The position numbers were made by a program, and so were the translations under genes. DNA of 64,000 bases from assembly GCA_026225395.1 (NCBI GenBank), contig JAMFSR010000016.1, positions 30,936 through 94,935 of the forward strand. The letters are read 5' to 3'. Numbering within the stretch: the stretch's first letter is position 1; each line of letters begins with the position of its first letter. The notes below the pieces were generated by a model, which searched no databases, was not told where the DNA came from, and saw only the letters and a program-made list of their open reading frames with translations. Below are positions 52,521 to 61,117 of the stretch, piece by piece. The stretch comes from Granulicella sapmiensis. GTDB taxonomy: Bacteria > Acidobacteriota > Terriglobia > Terriglobales > Acidobacteriaceae.

Positions 52521-53399
52521 ATGATTAAGGGAATAACAGCCGTGGCTGCCGTTGCTTCGGGCGAGGCGTTTGAGAGGCTTGGGAGTTTGTTCCGGGCGTT
52601 GGGTTTTGAGTCGGGTAAGGGTTGGGAAGACAATGGCGGCAAAGGCTCGGCGTTTTTGGCGCCGGTGGGGAACCTCGAGCTGGTGACGGGGCGTGCGCCT
52701 GCCGTGCCGGCGCTGCTGGTGGAAGTGACGCAGCTGGATGCGGTGTATGACGCTGTGCGGGCGTGGATGCTGAGCACGGAGGGTGGGGCGTTTCGGACGG
52801 AAGAGATTGTGGTGAGGCTGACGGCGGTTGCGGCGACGCACTGGAACTCGCGACTGTTTACGGTGGAGCTGGCGCCGGGGTTGAAGCTGGGGTTCTGGGA
52901 GTCGGAGAATGCGCTGCATGGCAAGCCGATTGCCGTTGAAGGTGATCTGTCTGCGGCGGGCAAGCGGTTTGCGATTGTGGTGGCGCGGTGGAATGCGGTG
53001 ATCACGGACCGGCTGTTGCAAGGGTCGCTGGATGCGCTGCATCGTTCTGGTGCGAAGGCCGAGGATATTGAGATTGTGCGGGTGCCGGGAGCGTGGGAGA
53101 TTCCGAGCGCAGCGCGGATGCTGGCTGAGACCAAGCGCGTGCATGCGGTGATTACGCTGGGCGTTCTGCTGCGCGGAGAGACGGCGCACTATGAGGCGAT
53201 TTATAACGAGGTTGCGCGAGGGATTGGGCAGTCGGCGCAGGAGACTGGTGTGCCGCATGCGTTTGGCGTGCTGACGTGCGAGACGCTGGAGCAGGCGTTG
53301 GATCGTGCGGGGTTGAAGGCAGGGAACAAGGGCTTTGAAGCGGCGATTGCGGCTATTGAGATGGCGTCGATACAGGACAAGATTGGACAGGTTCGCTAA
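52521..53399 (+). CDS. ribH: Lumazine synthase with an N-terminal VOC/glyoxalase-like domain
   Basis: 292 residues, about twice the usual length. The C-terminal 155 residues are lumazine synthase: IAVEGDLSAAGKRFAIVVAR, VRVPGAWEIPSAARMLA, ITLGVLLRGETAHYEAI and GVLTCETLEQALDRAG. This enzyme condenses 3,4-dihydroxybutanone phosphate with the ribityl-aminouracil in riboflavin synthesis and forms pentamers or 60-mers. The first 135 residues (AFERLGSLFRALGFESGKG, FLAPVGNLELVTGR, RLFTVELAPGLKLGFWE) look like a vicinal-oxygen-chelate/glyoxalase-type fold. They are in one frame with no internal stop and only a doubtful internal start. nusB follows with a TAATG overlap. Confidence 0.87.
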   Translation: MIKGITAVAAVASGEAFERLGSLFRALGFESGKGWEDNGGKGSAFLAPVGNLELVTGRAPAVPALLVEVTQLDAVYDAVRAWMLSTEGGAFRTEEIVVRLTAVAATHWNSRLFTVELAPGLKLGFWESENALHGKPIAVEGDLSAAGKRFAIVVARWNAVITDRLLQGSLDALHRSGAKAEDIEIVRVPGAWEIPSAARMLAETKRVHAVITLGVLLRGETAHYEAIYNEVARGIGQSAQETGVPHAFGVLTCETLEQALDRAGLKAGNKGFEAAIAAIEMASIQDKIGQVR

Positions 53400-53830
53400 T
53401 GGGAACGAGACGCAAGTCGCGCGAGTTGGCGATGCAGATGATGTTTCAGGGTGACCTTGGCAAGCAGAAGCCGGAAGAAGTGGAGAAGCTTTTCTGGGAG
53501 TCGCGCGATGATGTCGACGATGAGACGCGCGGGTTTGCGGATGACCTGCACCGGATTGCGACGACGCGTGAGGATGAGGTCGATGCGCTGATCGAGAAGC
53601 ATGCGCAGAACTGGCGGATGGAGCGGATGCCGGTGGTCGATCGCAACCTGCTGAGGACGGCGGTGGCGGAGATGCTGGGGTATCCGAAGACGCCGGCGGC
53701 GGTGGTGATCAATGAGTCGCTGGAGATTGCAAGAAGGTATGCGGCGCCGGAGAGTGTGAACTTTTTGAACGGCGTGCTGGATGCGATTGGGAGAGAGTTG
53801 CTGGAGAAGAGGTTGAAGGACAGAGTGTAG
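53399..53830 (+). CDS. nusB: Transcription antitermination factor NusB
   Basis: 143 residues, the usual length. RRKSRELAMQMMFQGDLGK, WRMERMPVVDRNLLRTAVAE and PAAVVINESLEIARRYAAPE are the conserved NusB helices. It binds the boxA RNA of rRNA leaders with S10 and prevents Rho termination. Its ATG overlaps the lumazine synthase stop (TAATG), the usual ribH-nusB pairing. A strong intrinsic terminator follows 16 bases after the stop. Confidence 0.95.
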   Translation: MGTRRKSRELAMQMMFQGDLGKQKPEEVEKLFWESRDDVDDETRGFADDLHRIATTREDEVDALIEKHAQNWRMERMPVVDRNLLRTAVAEMLGYPKTPAAVVINESLEIARRYAAPESVNFLNGVLDAIGRELLEKRLKDRV

Positions 53831-53845
53831 AGGATAGAGAGAACG

Positions 53846-53880
53846 AAAGGCCCTCAACGTTTGCTGAGGGCCTTTTTTGT
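53846..53880 (+). terminator. Intrinsic terminator after ribH-nusB
   Basis: AAAGGCCCTCA pairs with TGAGGGCCTTT across an 8-base loop and is followed by a run of six or more T. It may also serve the convergent gene that ends at 53905. Confidence 0.92.
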
Positions 53881-53904
53881 TTGTTGCTGCTAGCTGTTTG
53901 CTGC

Positions 53905-56715
53905 TTAGTTGGTGGACTTCTTGGGGCGCTGGACCAGCAGGTTGGGGGTTACGGTGTTGCCGTTGGCGTCGGGGAGTGCGGGCGAAATTGTGCCGGTGTC
54001 CGTTGCCGTGGGTAGACCGCTGCTGGGATAGGTTACGGAGATTTCGTGGACCTTTCCGTCGCCGGAGGTGCCGGTGTAGAAGGTGAGGTTATCGTCGGAC
54101 CACACACCGGAGACTGGCGCTGTGGCTGTCCCGGAGAGCGCTACTGCGCTCAGGGTGCCAGCCGTGGGGAAGTAGATGGGTAGGACACCGAGTGGGTTTA
54201 CGCTGGAGCCGGTGTAGGTGACGAAGGCGGCGGCAGAGTTGCTGGAGGGCAGCACGCCGGTGATGTCGGTTGCTGTAACGCCGGTGAGGGTGTGCGCCGT
54301 GTTGGAGCTCTGGAAGTAGTTTGTGGCGATGGTCGCAGGCGCCGCGGGGCAGGCAGTCTGAATGGGCAGGGTGACTGCGAGGTCGTTCAGTGCTGCTGTG
54401 AGCGTGCCGGGTGCGGCGCCGAGGATGTGAGCGCCGTCGTTGGTTGCCGCGATACGTTCGTTGACGATGGCCTTCTCATCGGCGATCGGGTAGAACGAGT
54501 TGGTGGTGGTGGGCGGGTTGCCGGCAGTAAGTGTGTTGGAGGGGCAGTAGCTGCGGCCGTCGAGCAGCGGACCGGCGAAGTACGCGCCGATGTGAGGGAC
54601 GGTGACGGTGACGTCGGTGTAGGCAGTCGTCAGGGGTATGGCCGTCCAGCTGGTGAAGGCGTTGTGGATGAGGAGCTGATTGCCGGCCGTGATGTAGACG
54701 GTCTGGCTGTCGGGCGACCAGGAAGCGCGCGTGGCCACGCCACCATAGCTGGCGGTGACTGCGCCGGAGGTGTTGACGAGGGTGACGGTGTTCTTTGCGG
54801 AGTCCGTTGTGATGAGGGTGGTGCCGTCTGGAGAGACCGAGATGACCTGGCCGACGATGTTGGTGTTGGTGGAAGCAAGCGTGTTGTTTGTCGCGCTGAC
54901 GGTCATCAGGGCTGACGAGCTGCCGAGGTAGATTTCCGTGCCGGACTGGTTGATCACCATGGAGTTGGGAACGTAAGGAAGCTTGAGCAGCGTGGCGGGC
55001 TGGTTGGTGGTGAAGTCTACCGGATAGAGGTATTGCGAAGACGTGCTTCCGATATAGAGCACGGTGGAGCTGGTTCCGGCGGCGTTGACGACGATGCCGT
55101 TCGAGGTAAGCGCAGTGCCGTTGCCCTGGTAGCCGATCTGGCTAAAGGGTGACGGGTTGCAGGTTCCAGGCTGGCAGACCGCGGTGACGGTTGCGGTGCC
55201 GGGGAAGAGCGGCTGAACGGTGTTGCTGGAGACGGGGATGGTTTGCTGGAACGTGGACTCGTACTCCAGGCTGAGGCCGTTGATGGTGACGCCGTTCTTG
55301 TCGGTAACGACAGCTGAAAAGGGTTGCGAATTGTTCAGGCTGACGGCGATGGGACCCGTGCTGCCGTTGGAGGTGAGAGCAATGTTGGTCGGCGGGCAGG
55401 TTGAGAAGAAGCCGGCGGTGCTGCCTGAACCGGAGTTGGAGATGGAGGCCGTGATGGTAGCCGAGCCGGGCTGGTTGGCCGTGGCGACGCCGTTTTCGTC
55501 GATGGTGACGACGTTGGTGGCGCCGACTGCGGCGAAGTTGAGATGGCCGACCTTGCAGGTGATGTTGTCTGCCGGTAGGGTGTCGCCATTTGCATAGACG
55601 CTGGCGACGAGTTGAGCGGTGGCTCCCTGCGAAAGGCAGCTCGTGCCGGTGTAGGGCGCAGGATTGCCGGGCGCGGTGACCGCCAGGGGGCAGCAGTTGC
55701 TGGTGGGGTTGCCGATGACGGTCACAGGTAAGGTGAGCGTAAAGGTTTGGAATGTGCCCGCCGGGACCGTTGTCACGGTCGCGTTGTTTGAGAGCGTTAG
55801 CACAAAGTTGATCTGGTCAACCGCGGTGATGGTGGTATTTGCGGGAATGCCAGGTCCCGAAATGCTTTCACCAACGCCGATACCTGATGTACCGGGTGTG
55901 GTGGGTGTGCCTGGCACAGTAATCGTGGGCGAACCCGATACAGTGGAACCAGTGACGGTGCTTGCGGAGGTCGCGGTCGCGTTGTTTGAGAGCGTGAGCG
56001 TGTTGGTGGCGGTATTAATCGCAGCAATGGTGGTGTTCGTGGGAACGAATGGAGCGGAGATGCCTTGCCCGACGGCGAGACCTGTTGTGCTTGACACCGG
56101 AAGCAGGGGTGACGTGGCGGAGGTTGAACCAGTGACAGATGTCGTACCGACGAGGCAACTTCCCGAGGCAGGGGCGATGGCTATGCTGGTGGCCGTGGGA
56201 TGGATGAAGACAGGGATGGCGTTGCTCGTGGCTCCATTGGCCGTTGCGGTAACGTAGGCCAGATAATTTGCCGGCGTGGTCGCGGGTGCGGTGCAGGTGG
56301 TGTAATCGGCTACTCCGCCGCCGGTGTTGCGGTTCCATGTGCCGGCGCAGATCTGGCCGGTTTTGGGATTGATGTCGGCGTAGATGGTGGCGGAGCTGCC
56401 GGCGATGTAGCCGTCGGTAGAGGAGAAGGTGTAGGAGGAGGCGGAGACGCTGTTGCCTTTGCAGTCCTGTGCGGAGGCGCTGAGCGACTGGCCGATCTGG
56501 CCGTAGTTGAGGGACTCACCGTAGACGGCCAGCGTGGGCGACAAGGTGATGGTCGCGATCTGGCCTACTTCGGGACCGGAGTCGCCGCCGTTGCAGTACT
56601 GAATGGCGAGGGCGTGCTTGCACCCGGTCACAGACAGGCCAAAGGGAACTGCAAAGAAAAGAAGAATTGCAAGACTAACGAATCGCCGTGCCGGACTCAT
56701 GGAAAACAACCGCAC
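53905..56715 (-). CDS. Large Ig-like/beta-propeller lipoprotein
   Basis: 936 residues from the GTG at 56715; GGGGAGG lies 5 bases before it, which decides the start. The signal peptide ends in the lipobox LSVTGC. The middle carries two related repeats (each with an NTTI core and ending LTLSNNAT, about residues 205-330), then bacterial Ig-like segments. From about residue 555 a seven-bladed-propeller-type region follows (VLYIGSTSSQYLYPVDF, VSPDGTTLITTDSAKN, RASWSPDSQTVYI). Such proteins sit at the cell surface. Function is unknown. The repeats are alike at DNA level (both near 55790-56010). Confidence 0.78.
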   Translation of the reverse strand: MRLFSMSPARRFVSLAILLFFAVPFGLSVTGCKHALAIQYCNGGDSGPEVGQIATITLSPTLAVYGESLNYGQIGQSLSASAQDCKGNSVSASSYTFSSTDGYIAGSSATIYADINPKTGQICAGTWNRNTGGGVADYTTCTAPATTPANYLAYVTATANGATSNAIPVFIHPTATSIAIAPASGSCLVGTTSVTGSTSATSPLLPVSSTTGLAVGQGISAPFVPTNTTIAAINTATNTLTLSNNATATSASTVTGSTVSGSPTITVPGTPTTPGTSGIGVGESISGPGIPANTTITAVDQINFVLTLSNNATVTTVPAGTFQTFTLTLPVTVIGNPTSNCCPLAVTAPGNPAPYTGTSCLSQGATAQLVASVYANGDTLPADNITCKVGHLNFAAVGATNVVTIDENGVATANQPGSATITASISNSGSGSTAGFFSTCPPTNIALTSNGSTGPIAVSLNNSQPFSAVVTDKNGVTINGLSLEYESTFQQTIPVSSNTVQPLFPGTATVTAVCQPGTCNPSPFSQIGYQGNGTALTSNGIVVNAAGTSSTVLYIGSTSSQYLYPVDFTTNQPATLLKLPYVPNSMVINQSGTEIYLGSSSALMTVSATNNTLASTNTNIVGQVISVSPDGTTLITTDSAKNTVTLVNTSGAVTASYGGVATRASWSPDSQTVYITAGNQLLIHNAFTSWTAIPLTTAYTDVTVTVPHIGAYFAGPLLDGRSYCPSNTLTAGNPPTTTNSFYPIADEKAIVNERIAATNDGAHILGAAPGTLTAALNDLAVTLPIQTACPAAPATIATNYFQSSNTAHTLTGVTATDITGVLPSSNSAAAFVTYTGSSVNPLGVLPIYFPTAGTLSAVALSGTATAPVSGVWSDDNLTFYTGTSGDGKVHEISVTYPSSGLPTATDTGTISPALPDANGNTVTPNLLVQRPKKSTN

Positions 56716-56816
56716 TAGTACCTCCCCGTTCAACCGGAACCTAAGCTGAACGGTTTAACCGCCAACCGCTGAAACTCCGAGCTATTCCAGTTTAGGGGTT
56801 GGACGGGGATGGAGCA

Positions 56817-56896
56817 AGGACGTTGGGGTAAGAGTGTAGAGGATAGAGGGTAGAGGATAGAGAAAACGAGGGGTTTTTCGCTCTACACTCTATCCT
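56817..56896. repeat. TAGAGGATAGAG direct and inverted repeats
   Basis: AGAGTGTAGAGGATAGAG is followed by a second TAGAGGATAGAG and then its inverted form CTCTATCCTCTA, so a hairpin can form between the two convergent/tandem genes. The first unit also occurs at 53823-53841, just after nusB. Confidence 0.7.
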
Positions 56897-58954
56897 CTAT
56901 TCCCTGCTTTTCGGCATGTTTTCGTCGAACCATTTGAGTTCGCGGGTGTTGCGGTCGGCGAGGTGGGCGGGGTCGATGAAGTGGTGGCCTTCGTTGGGGT
57001 AGACGACTAACTGGGTTTTGACGCCCAAGGCGTGGAGGGCATGCCACATTTCGAAGGATTGTGGGGCGGGGCACTCGCCGTCGCGCTCGCCGACGATAAG
57101 GAGCAGGGGAGTTTTGGCCTGCTTGATGAAGGTGATAGGGGAGGACTTGGCGTAGACGGAGGGGTCGTCGTAGACGGTGGCGCCGAAGAATGGGGTCATC
57201 CATTGGTCGATGGCGTTTTCGCCATAGTAGCTGAGCCAGTTGGCGATGCCTGCGCCGGCGGTGGCGGCGCGGAAGCGGTGGGTCTGGGTGACGGCGAACA
57301 TGGTCATGTAGCCGCCGTAGCTCCAGCCTTCCAGGCCTTCGCGGTTCTTGTCGATGGGGAACTTCGCCTCGATGGCGTCCATGCCGGCGAGGATGTCGCG
57401 GAGGTCACCGTAGCCGAAGTCTTTGCGGTTGGCCTGGACGAACTTTTCGCCCTGGCCGAAGGAGCCGCGGGGATTGGGCTGGAAGAGGAAGTAGCCGTGC
57501 TCGGGCCAGTTGACCGACCGATCGCTTTCCATCGCCGGGTCGGCGTTGCCGGAGGGGCCGCCGTGGACGCTGACGACCAGAGGGTACTTCTTTTTGGGGT
57601 CGTAGTTGGCGGGATAGGTGAGCCAGCCCTGGACGTGGAAGCCTTCGTTGACCCACTCGATGGACTCGGTTTTTTGGGTGGGTTTGAAGGCGTCGTTGAT
57701 GTGGGAGATCTGCTTCAGGGCGGCAAGGTCTCCGGCCCAGACTTCAGGGCCCTGCGTGAAGCTGGACTTGATGAAGGCGAACTGGCCGAATTCGGTGAAG
57801 GACATGGCGTTATGGATGGGCTCGGAGCCGAGGGCGATTTCGCCGAGGTCACCGGCGCTGTTGGGGACGTAGGTCTGGGCGTCGACGTTGTAGTCGGGTA
57901 GGAGGATGTGACCGCGGCGGTACTCGACCATGCCGATTTTGTGGTCGTCAAGCCAGGCTTCGAAGGTGGGTGTGCCGTCGATGTTGGGGGTGACGTCGAA
58001 GGGCGGGGATTTGCCGTCGGCGTTGATGGCCCAGACGTCGCCGCCGGTGAAGCCCTGGTCGGACATAAGGCCGCCGATGAAGGCGATGCGTTTGCCGTCG
58101 GGAGACCAGCGGGGGACGGCGATCTGGAGGCCGTGGAGGGCGGTTGGAGTTGTGGTGGGGTCGAGGATGAGATGCGGCCCTATAGAGCAAATGAACCGGC
58201 TATCCTTATGGCAGAAGCCATCAATGGGGTGATCTCCGCCGCGAAGCGCCTGCATGATGTATAGCTTCGCGATCCACCAGTTATTCTCGCCGGGAGCAGG
58301 AGCTCCGATGAAGGCAAACTCGCTTCCGTTCGGCGAATAGGCGAATTCATATACGTGCATATCCGGCGTCGCTGGAATGAGCCACGAACCTTTGCCGGTC
58401 GTGACATCGATTCCGTAGACGCCTTGAATTTCAATGTTGTCTTCGGCGATGACGCCGACGGCGGGGTCTTCGGCGGCTAGCGGGCTGGCTTTGCGGGTGG
58501 CGTTTTCTACGAAGAGGAAGGCGATGGATTTGCCGTCGGGCGACCAGGCGGCTTGATCGATGCTGCCAGTGACGTGGGTGAGTTGTTTGACTTCGCCGGT
58601 GGCGCGGGACCAGAGGAAGAGTTCGGGCTGGCCGGGTTTTTCCTGCTTGCTGGTGCAGGTTGAGGTGAAGGCGAGGGTGTTGCCGTCGGGTGACCAGACG
58701 GGCGCGGTGTTGGAGCAGTTTGTGGCGCCGTTGGGGGCGATGAGGCGTTCTTTTGCAGGGTCGGGATCGGCGAGGGTGGTGAGGTGAAGGGTCGAGCCTT
58801 CGGGTTGCTTGAGGGCCCAGGCGACGGTGGTGCCGTCGGGGGAGCTTTGAGCGTACTCGGGGAGGGTGAGGTGGGGGGATTTCGGGGTCTGGGCGGGGAG
58901 CGAGGCCGCTAGGAGGAGGGTAGTCGCGGCGGCGGAGATCAGGCGCGGAGTCAT
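56897..58954 (-). CDS. Secreted S9-family prolyl oligopeptidase/dipeptidyl peptidase
   Basis: 685 residues from the ATG at 58954. A signal peptide (LISAAATTLLLAASLPAQ) precedes an N-terminal beta-propeller with repeated WSPDGK motifs (VWSPDGNTLAF, AAWSPDGKSIAF, RWSPDGKRIAF). The C-terminal alpha/beta-hydrolase domain has the nucleophile in GWSYGGYMTM, Asp in GERDGECP and His in NEGHHF. It should cleave short peptides in the periplasm or outside the cell. DUF/S9C-type aminopeptidases are the closest guess. It is monocistronic; its 3' end is flanked by TAGAGGATAGAG repeats. Confidence 0.92.
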   Translation of the reverse strand: MTPRLISAAATTLLLAASLPAQTPKSPHLTLPEYAQSSPDGTTVAWALKQPEGSTLHLTTLADPDPAKERLIAPNGATNCSNTAPVWSPDGNTLAFTSTCTSKQEKPGQPELFLWSRATGEVKQLTHVTGSIDQAAWSPDGKSIAFLFVENATRKASPLAAEDPAVGVIAEDNIEIQGVYGIDVTTGKGSWLIPATPDMHVYEFAYSPNGSEFAFIGAPAPGENNWWIAKLYIMQALRGGDHPIDGFCHKDSRFICSIGPHLILDPTTTPTALHGLQIAVPRWSPDGKRIAFIGGLMSDQGFTGGDVWAINADGKSPPFDVTPNIDGTPTFEAWLDDHKIGMVEYRRGHILLPDYNVDAQTYVPNSAGDLGEIALGSEPIHNAMSFTEFGQFAFIKSSFTQGPEVWAGDLAALKQISHINDAFKPTQKTESIEWVNEGFHVQGWLTYPANYDPKKKYPLVVSVHGGPSGNADPAMESDRSVNWPEHGYFLFQPNPRGSFGQGEKFVQANRKDFGYGDLRDILAGMDAIEAKFPIDKNREGLEGWSYGGYMTMFAVTQTHRFRAATAGAGIANWLSYYGENAIDQWMTPFFGATVYDDPSVYAKSSPITFIKQAKTPLLLIVGERDGECPAPQSFEMWHALHALGVKTQLVVYPNEGHHFIDPAHLADRNTRELKWFDENMPKSRE

Positions 58955-59214
58955 GGGGGAGAGGCTATCACTTTGGGTGAGCATGCGGTGGCGTCGAGTG
59001 TCGAGGTGTGAGGCCGTGGTGTTTGTCCCTTGGTGCTGTTTCAGGACAGGGGGTTTGAGGCGCATACCGTCTGCGAAGAAAGGGCCTGGGGCACCCGAGA
59101 GTTATGCCGGGGCGTGTGAAGAACGGGAGAAAACAGGTTCGCTCGCTGCGCTCGGAATGGAAATGCAAGAAGAACGGCAAGAGCAATGGCAACAGCAAGA
59201 GCGAGAGCAGCGAC

Positions 59215-59919
59215 CTACTTGCGGGTGATGCGGTGCATGATGAGTTTGCCGGTGAGGAGGAAGCCGAGGCGCTGGTAGAGGGCGATGGCGTTGGTGTTCG
59301 AGGCCGAGACGTGGAGGTAGGAGTTGAGATGTAGGGTGCGGTTGTGGGCAATGAGGTGGGCTAGCAGGCGGGCGGCGTGGCCTTGTCCGCGGTGGTCGGG
59401 GTGGGTGCAGAGGCCGCTGAGCTCGCGCCAGGGGTTGATGCTCATGCGTTCGCCGCACATGGCGATGAGTTGGCCTGATTGCCAGATGCCGAAGTAGTTG
59501 CCCATTTCGCAGGTGCGGATGCGGAAGAGGCCGGGGAAAGCGACGTCGGTGAGGGCGAGCATGGTGGCGGCGTCGGCGCAGGTGAGGGGGGTGATGGCTG
59601 GGCCGGTTGGGGTGTCGAAGATGGGGACGTCGGGTGGGTAGGCGAATTGTAGGCAGGGGATTTCGCCCTGCCAGATGAGGTTGGGAACTGTGGTGAGATG
59701 GGCTGGGGGTGGGGTGTCGGCGAGGTAGAGGGTTTCGTTGGGGAGGAGCAGCGAGTGGAGGTCGTGGAAGGCTTCGGGGGTGGTGTCGTCGATGGCGCCG
59801 AAAGGGGCGACGTCGGCGGGGTATTTTGTGGCTTTGCCGGAGGTGAGGGCGAGGTGGGCGTGGGTGGAGCGGAGAGCGGCCTTGGCGGGGTTGGGGAAGA
59901 ATGGGAGGGTGGAGGGCAA
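59215..59919 (-). CDS. GNAT-family N-acetyltransferase
   Basis: 234 residues. The acetyl-CoA site is SGLCTHPDHRGQGHAARLLA, followed by LHVSASNTNAIALYQRLGF, both standard in the FR47-like GNAT group. The N-terminal half is longer than the core fold and may set substrate choice. Possible substrates are small amines or protein N-termini; nothing in the context decides. It lies alone between the S9 peptidase and the str operon, with repeat elements on its upstream side. Confidence 0.9.
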   Translation of the reverse strand: MPSTLPFFPNPAKAALRSTHAHLALTSGKATKYPADVAPFGAIDDTTPEAFHDLHSLLLPNETLYLADTPPPAHLTTVPNLIWQGEIPCLQFAYPPDVPIFDTPTGPAITPLTCADAATMLALTDVAFPGLFRIRTCEMGNYFGIWQSGQLIAMCGERMSINPWRELSGLCTHPDHRGQGHAARLLAHLIAHNRTLHLNSYLHVSASNTNAIALYQRLGFLLTGKLIMHRITRK

Positions 59920-59991
59920 CGCTGGCTCCTTGGGTGTGGTTTTAGGATAGCGGAGAGGTGGGGTGAGAAGGGCGTGGTGGCCGGTTGGGCG

Positions 59992-60032
59992 AACAGCAGA
60001 TCCCCTGCGAGGATGACAGAAAGAAAAGCAAG
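59992..60032. repeat. Intergenic repeat R2, copy 3
   Basis: AACAGCAGATCCCCTGCGAG followed by GATGACAGAAAGAAAAGCAA, differing from the copy at 43601-43640 at a single base. Confidence 0.75.
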
Positions 60033-60055
60033 GCGATGACTTGCTGGCTGGGCGG

Positions 60056-60105
60056 TTGGTGTTCCCCTTTCATGCGCAAAGAGCGCGCATGAGTGGGCCA
60101 CCCGG
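60056..60105. repeat. Palindromic intergenic repeat R1, copy 4
   Basis: CCTTTCATGCGC and GCGCATGAGTGGG around AAAGAGC, then CCACCCGG. One arm differs slightly from copies 2 and 3. It lies 71 bases upstream of the str -35 box. Confidence 0.8.
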
Positions 60106-60175
60106 AGATTGTGGGTGGTTTGGGGCGAATTCTGCCTCAAAAGTGAGGCTTAAGGGTTGGATTTGGGCGGATTTG

Positions 60176-60204
60176 TTGACGTTGGGCGGGCGAGTTGGTA
60201 CATT
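60176..60204 (+). promoter_or_regulatory. Probable sigma-70-type promoter of the str operon
   Basis: TTGACG (60176-60181) and TACATT (60199-60204) are 17 bases apart, the best spacing. This matches a strong housekeeping promoter and would start transcription near 60211, about 400 bases before rpsL. Confidence 0.75.
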
Positions 60205-60210
60205 TAGAAG

Positions 60211-60613
60211 GTTCCATGAGTTTCTGGAACAGCCTGTCTGGTAGTGGTAAGGCCAGATGGCTCTGTCTGTGAGCCTGCGACACCCTCTTCCCTCTTGTAC
60301 TTATTGAGGATCCCATGTGGAAGGGCTATGCGGGCCGGAACAGCGCGAAACGGAGTTGGTAAGGGTAGAAATGCCCGCAAACTGGCCACCGTCGGCTGTC
60401 TCAATACCTTGAGCAGTGAAAATTGCAGTACACGCAGTGAGTAGTACGGCCGCGTGCAGGATTCAGGACTTCGCCGGAGCGTGTTTGCATGCTCCGCCTT
60501 TCGCGTGTGCGGTATCGCGTGGAAGTAAAGCGGGAGGAGCTGCCCTGCACTGAGCCCGAATACAGAAATTCGGGGCTTGGGTTATCCAAGCTACTAGCCG
60601 AGGGAGTTTTATA
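60211..60613 (+). ncRNA. Long, probably structured 5' leader of rpsL
   Basis: About 400 bases without a gene. Several short hairpins can form, for example GTTCC with GGAAC (60211-60230), GGAGC with GCTCC (near 60477-60497) and CCGAAT with ATTCGG (near 60569-60586). A ribosomal-protein autoregulatory leader is likely, but I recognise no known RNA family. Confidence 0.4.
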
Positions 60614-60997
60614 GTGCCTACGTTTCATCAGCTCGTAAAGCAGGGCCGGACGCCGACCCGCTACAAGACCGCATCGCCCGCACTGCAGGGATCGCCCCAG
60701 CGCCGTGGTGTTTGCACCCGCGTTTACACCCAGACCCCAAAGAAGCCGAACTCGGCTCTGCGCAAGGTTGCTCGTGTACGCCTGACCAATGGCATTGAAG
60801 TAACGACCTACATTCCGGGCATCGGCCACAACCTGCAGGAGCACTCGATTGTGCTGATCCGCGGCGGCCGTGTGAAGGATCTGCCGGGTGTTCGTTACCA
60901 CGTGGTTCGCGGAACCCTGGATTCGGTTGGCGTGGCTAACCGTAAGCAGAGCCGCTCGAAGTACGGCGCGAAGAGGCCGAAGGCTTCGACGAAGTAA
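60614..60997 (+). CDS. rpsL: 30S ribosomal protein S12
   Basis: 127 residues from a GTG start with CGAGGGAG upstream. Conserved S12 blocks: [57 protein letters not shown] and [16 protein letters not shown]12 sits at the decoding centre. The Lys residues of TPKKPNS and GRVKDLPG that change in streptomycin-resistant mutants are wild type. First gene of the str operon. Confidence 0.98.
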   Translation: MPTFHQLVKQGRTPTRYKTASPALQGSPQRRGVCTRVYTQTPKKPNSALRKVARVRLTNGIEVTTYIPGIGHNLQEHSIVLIRGGRVKDLPGVRYHVVRGTLDSVGVANRKQSRSKYGAKRPKASTK

Positions 60998-61117
60998 CAG
61001 GGATTAGGGAACAGGGATTAGGGATTAGAAACCGATTCCTGTTCCCGATAGCAAGTTCAACTAAGCTCAGCCGCGTGAGAAGTCACCGCACTGAGGGAAG
61101 ACGAGAAAGAAGAGAGA

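Larger units (their letters stand above)
59920..60175. other. Intergenic gap with repeats upstream of the str promoter
   Basis: About 255 bases with an R2 element (59992-60032) and an R1 element (60056-60105). No gene is seen. Confidence 0.6.

Noticed and set aside
41217..60105. CRISPR array
   Set aside because: The repeats are dispersed between genes without regular spacers, and no cas gene is present.
60211..60613. tRNA or known riboswitch in the rpsL leader
   Set aside because: No cloverleaf or T-loop, and no riboswitch motif I recognise.
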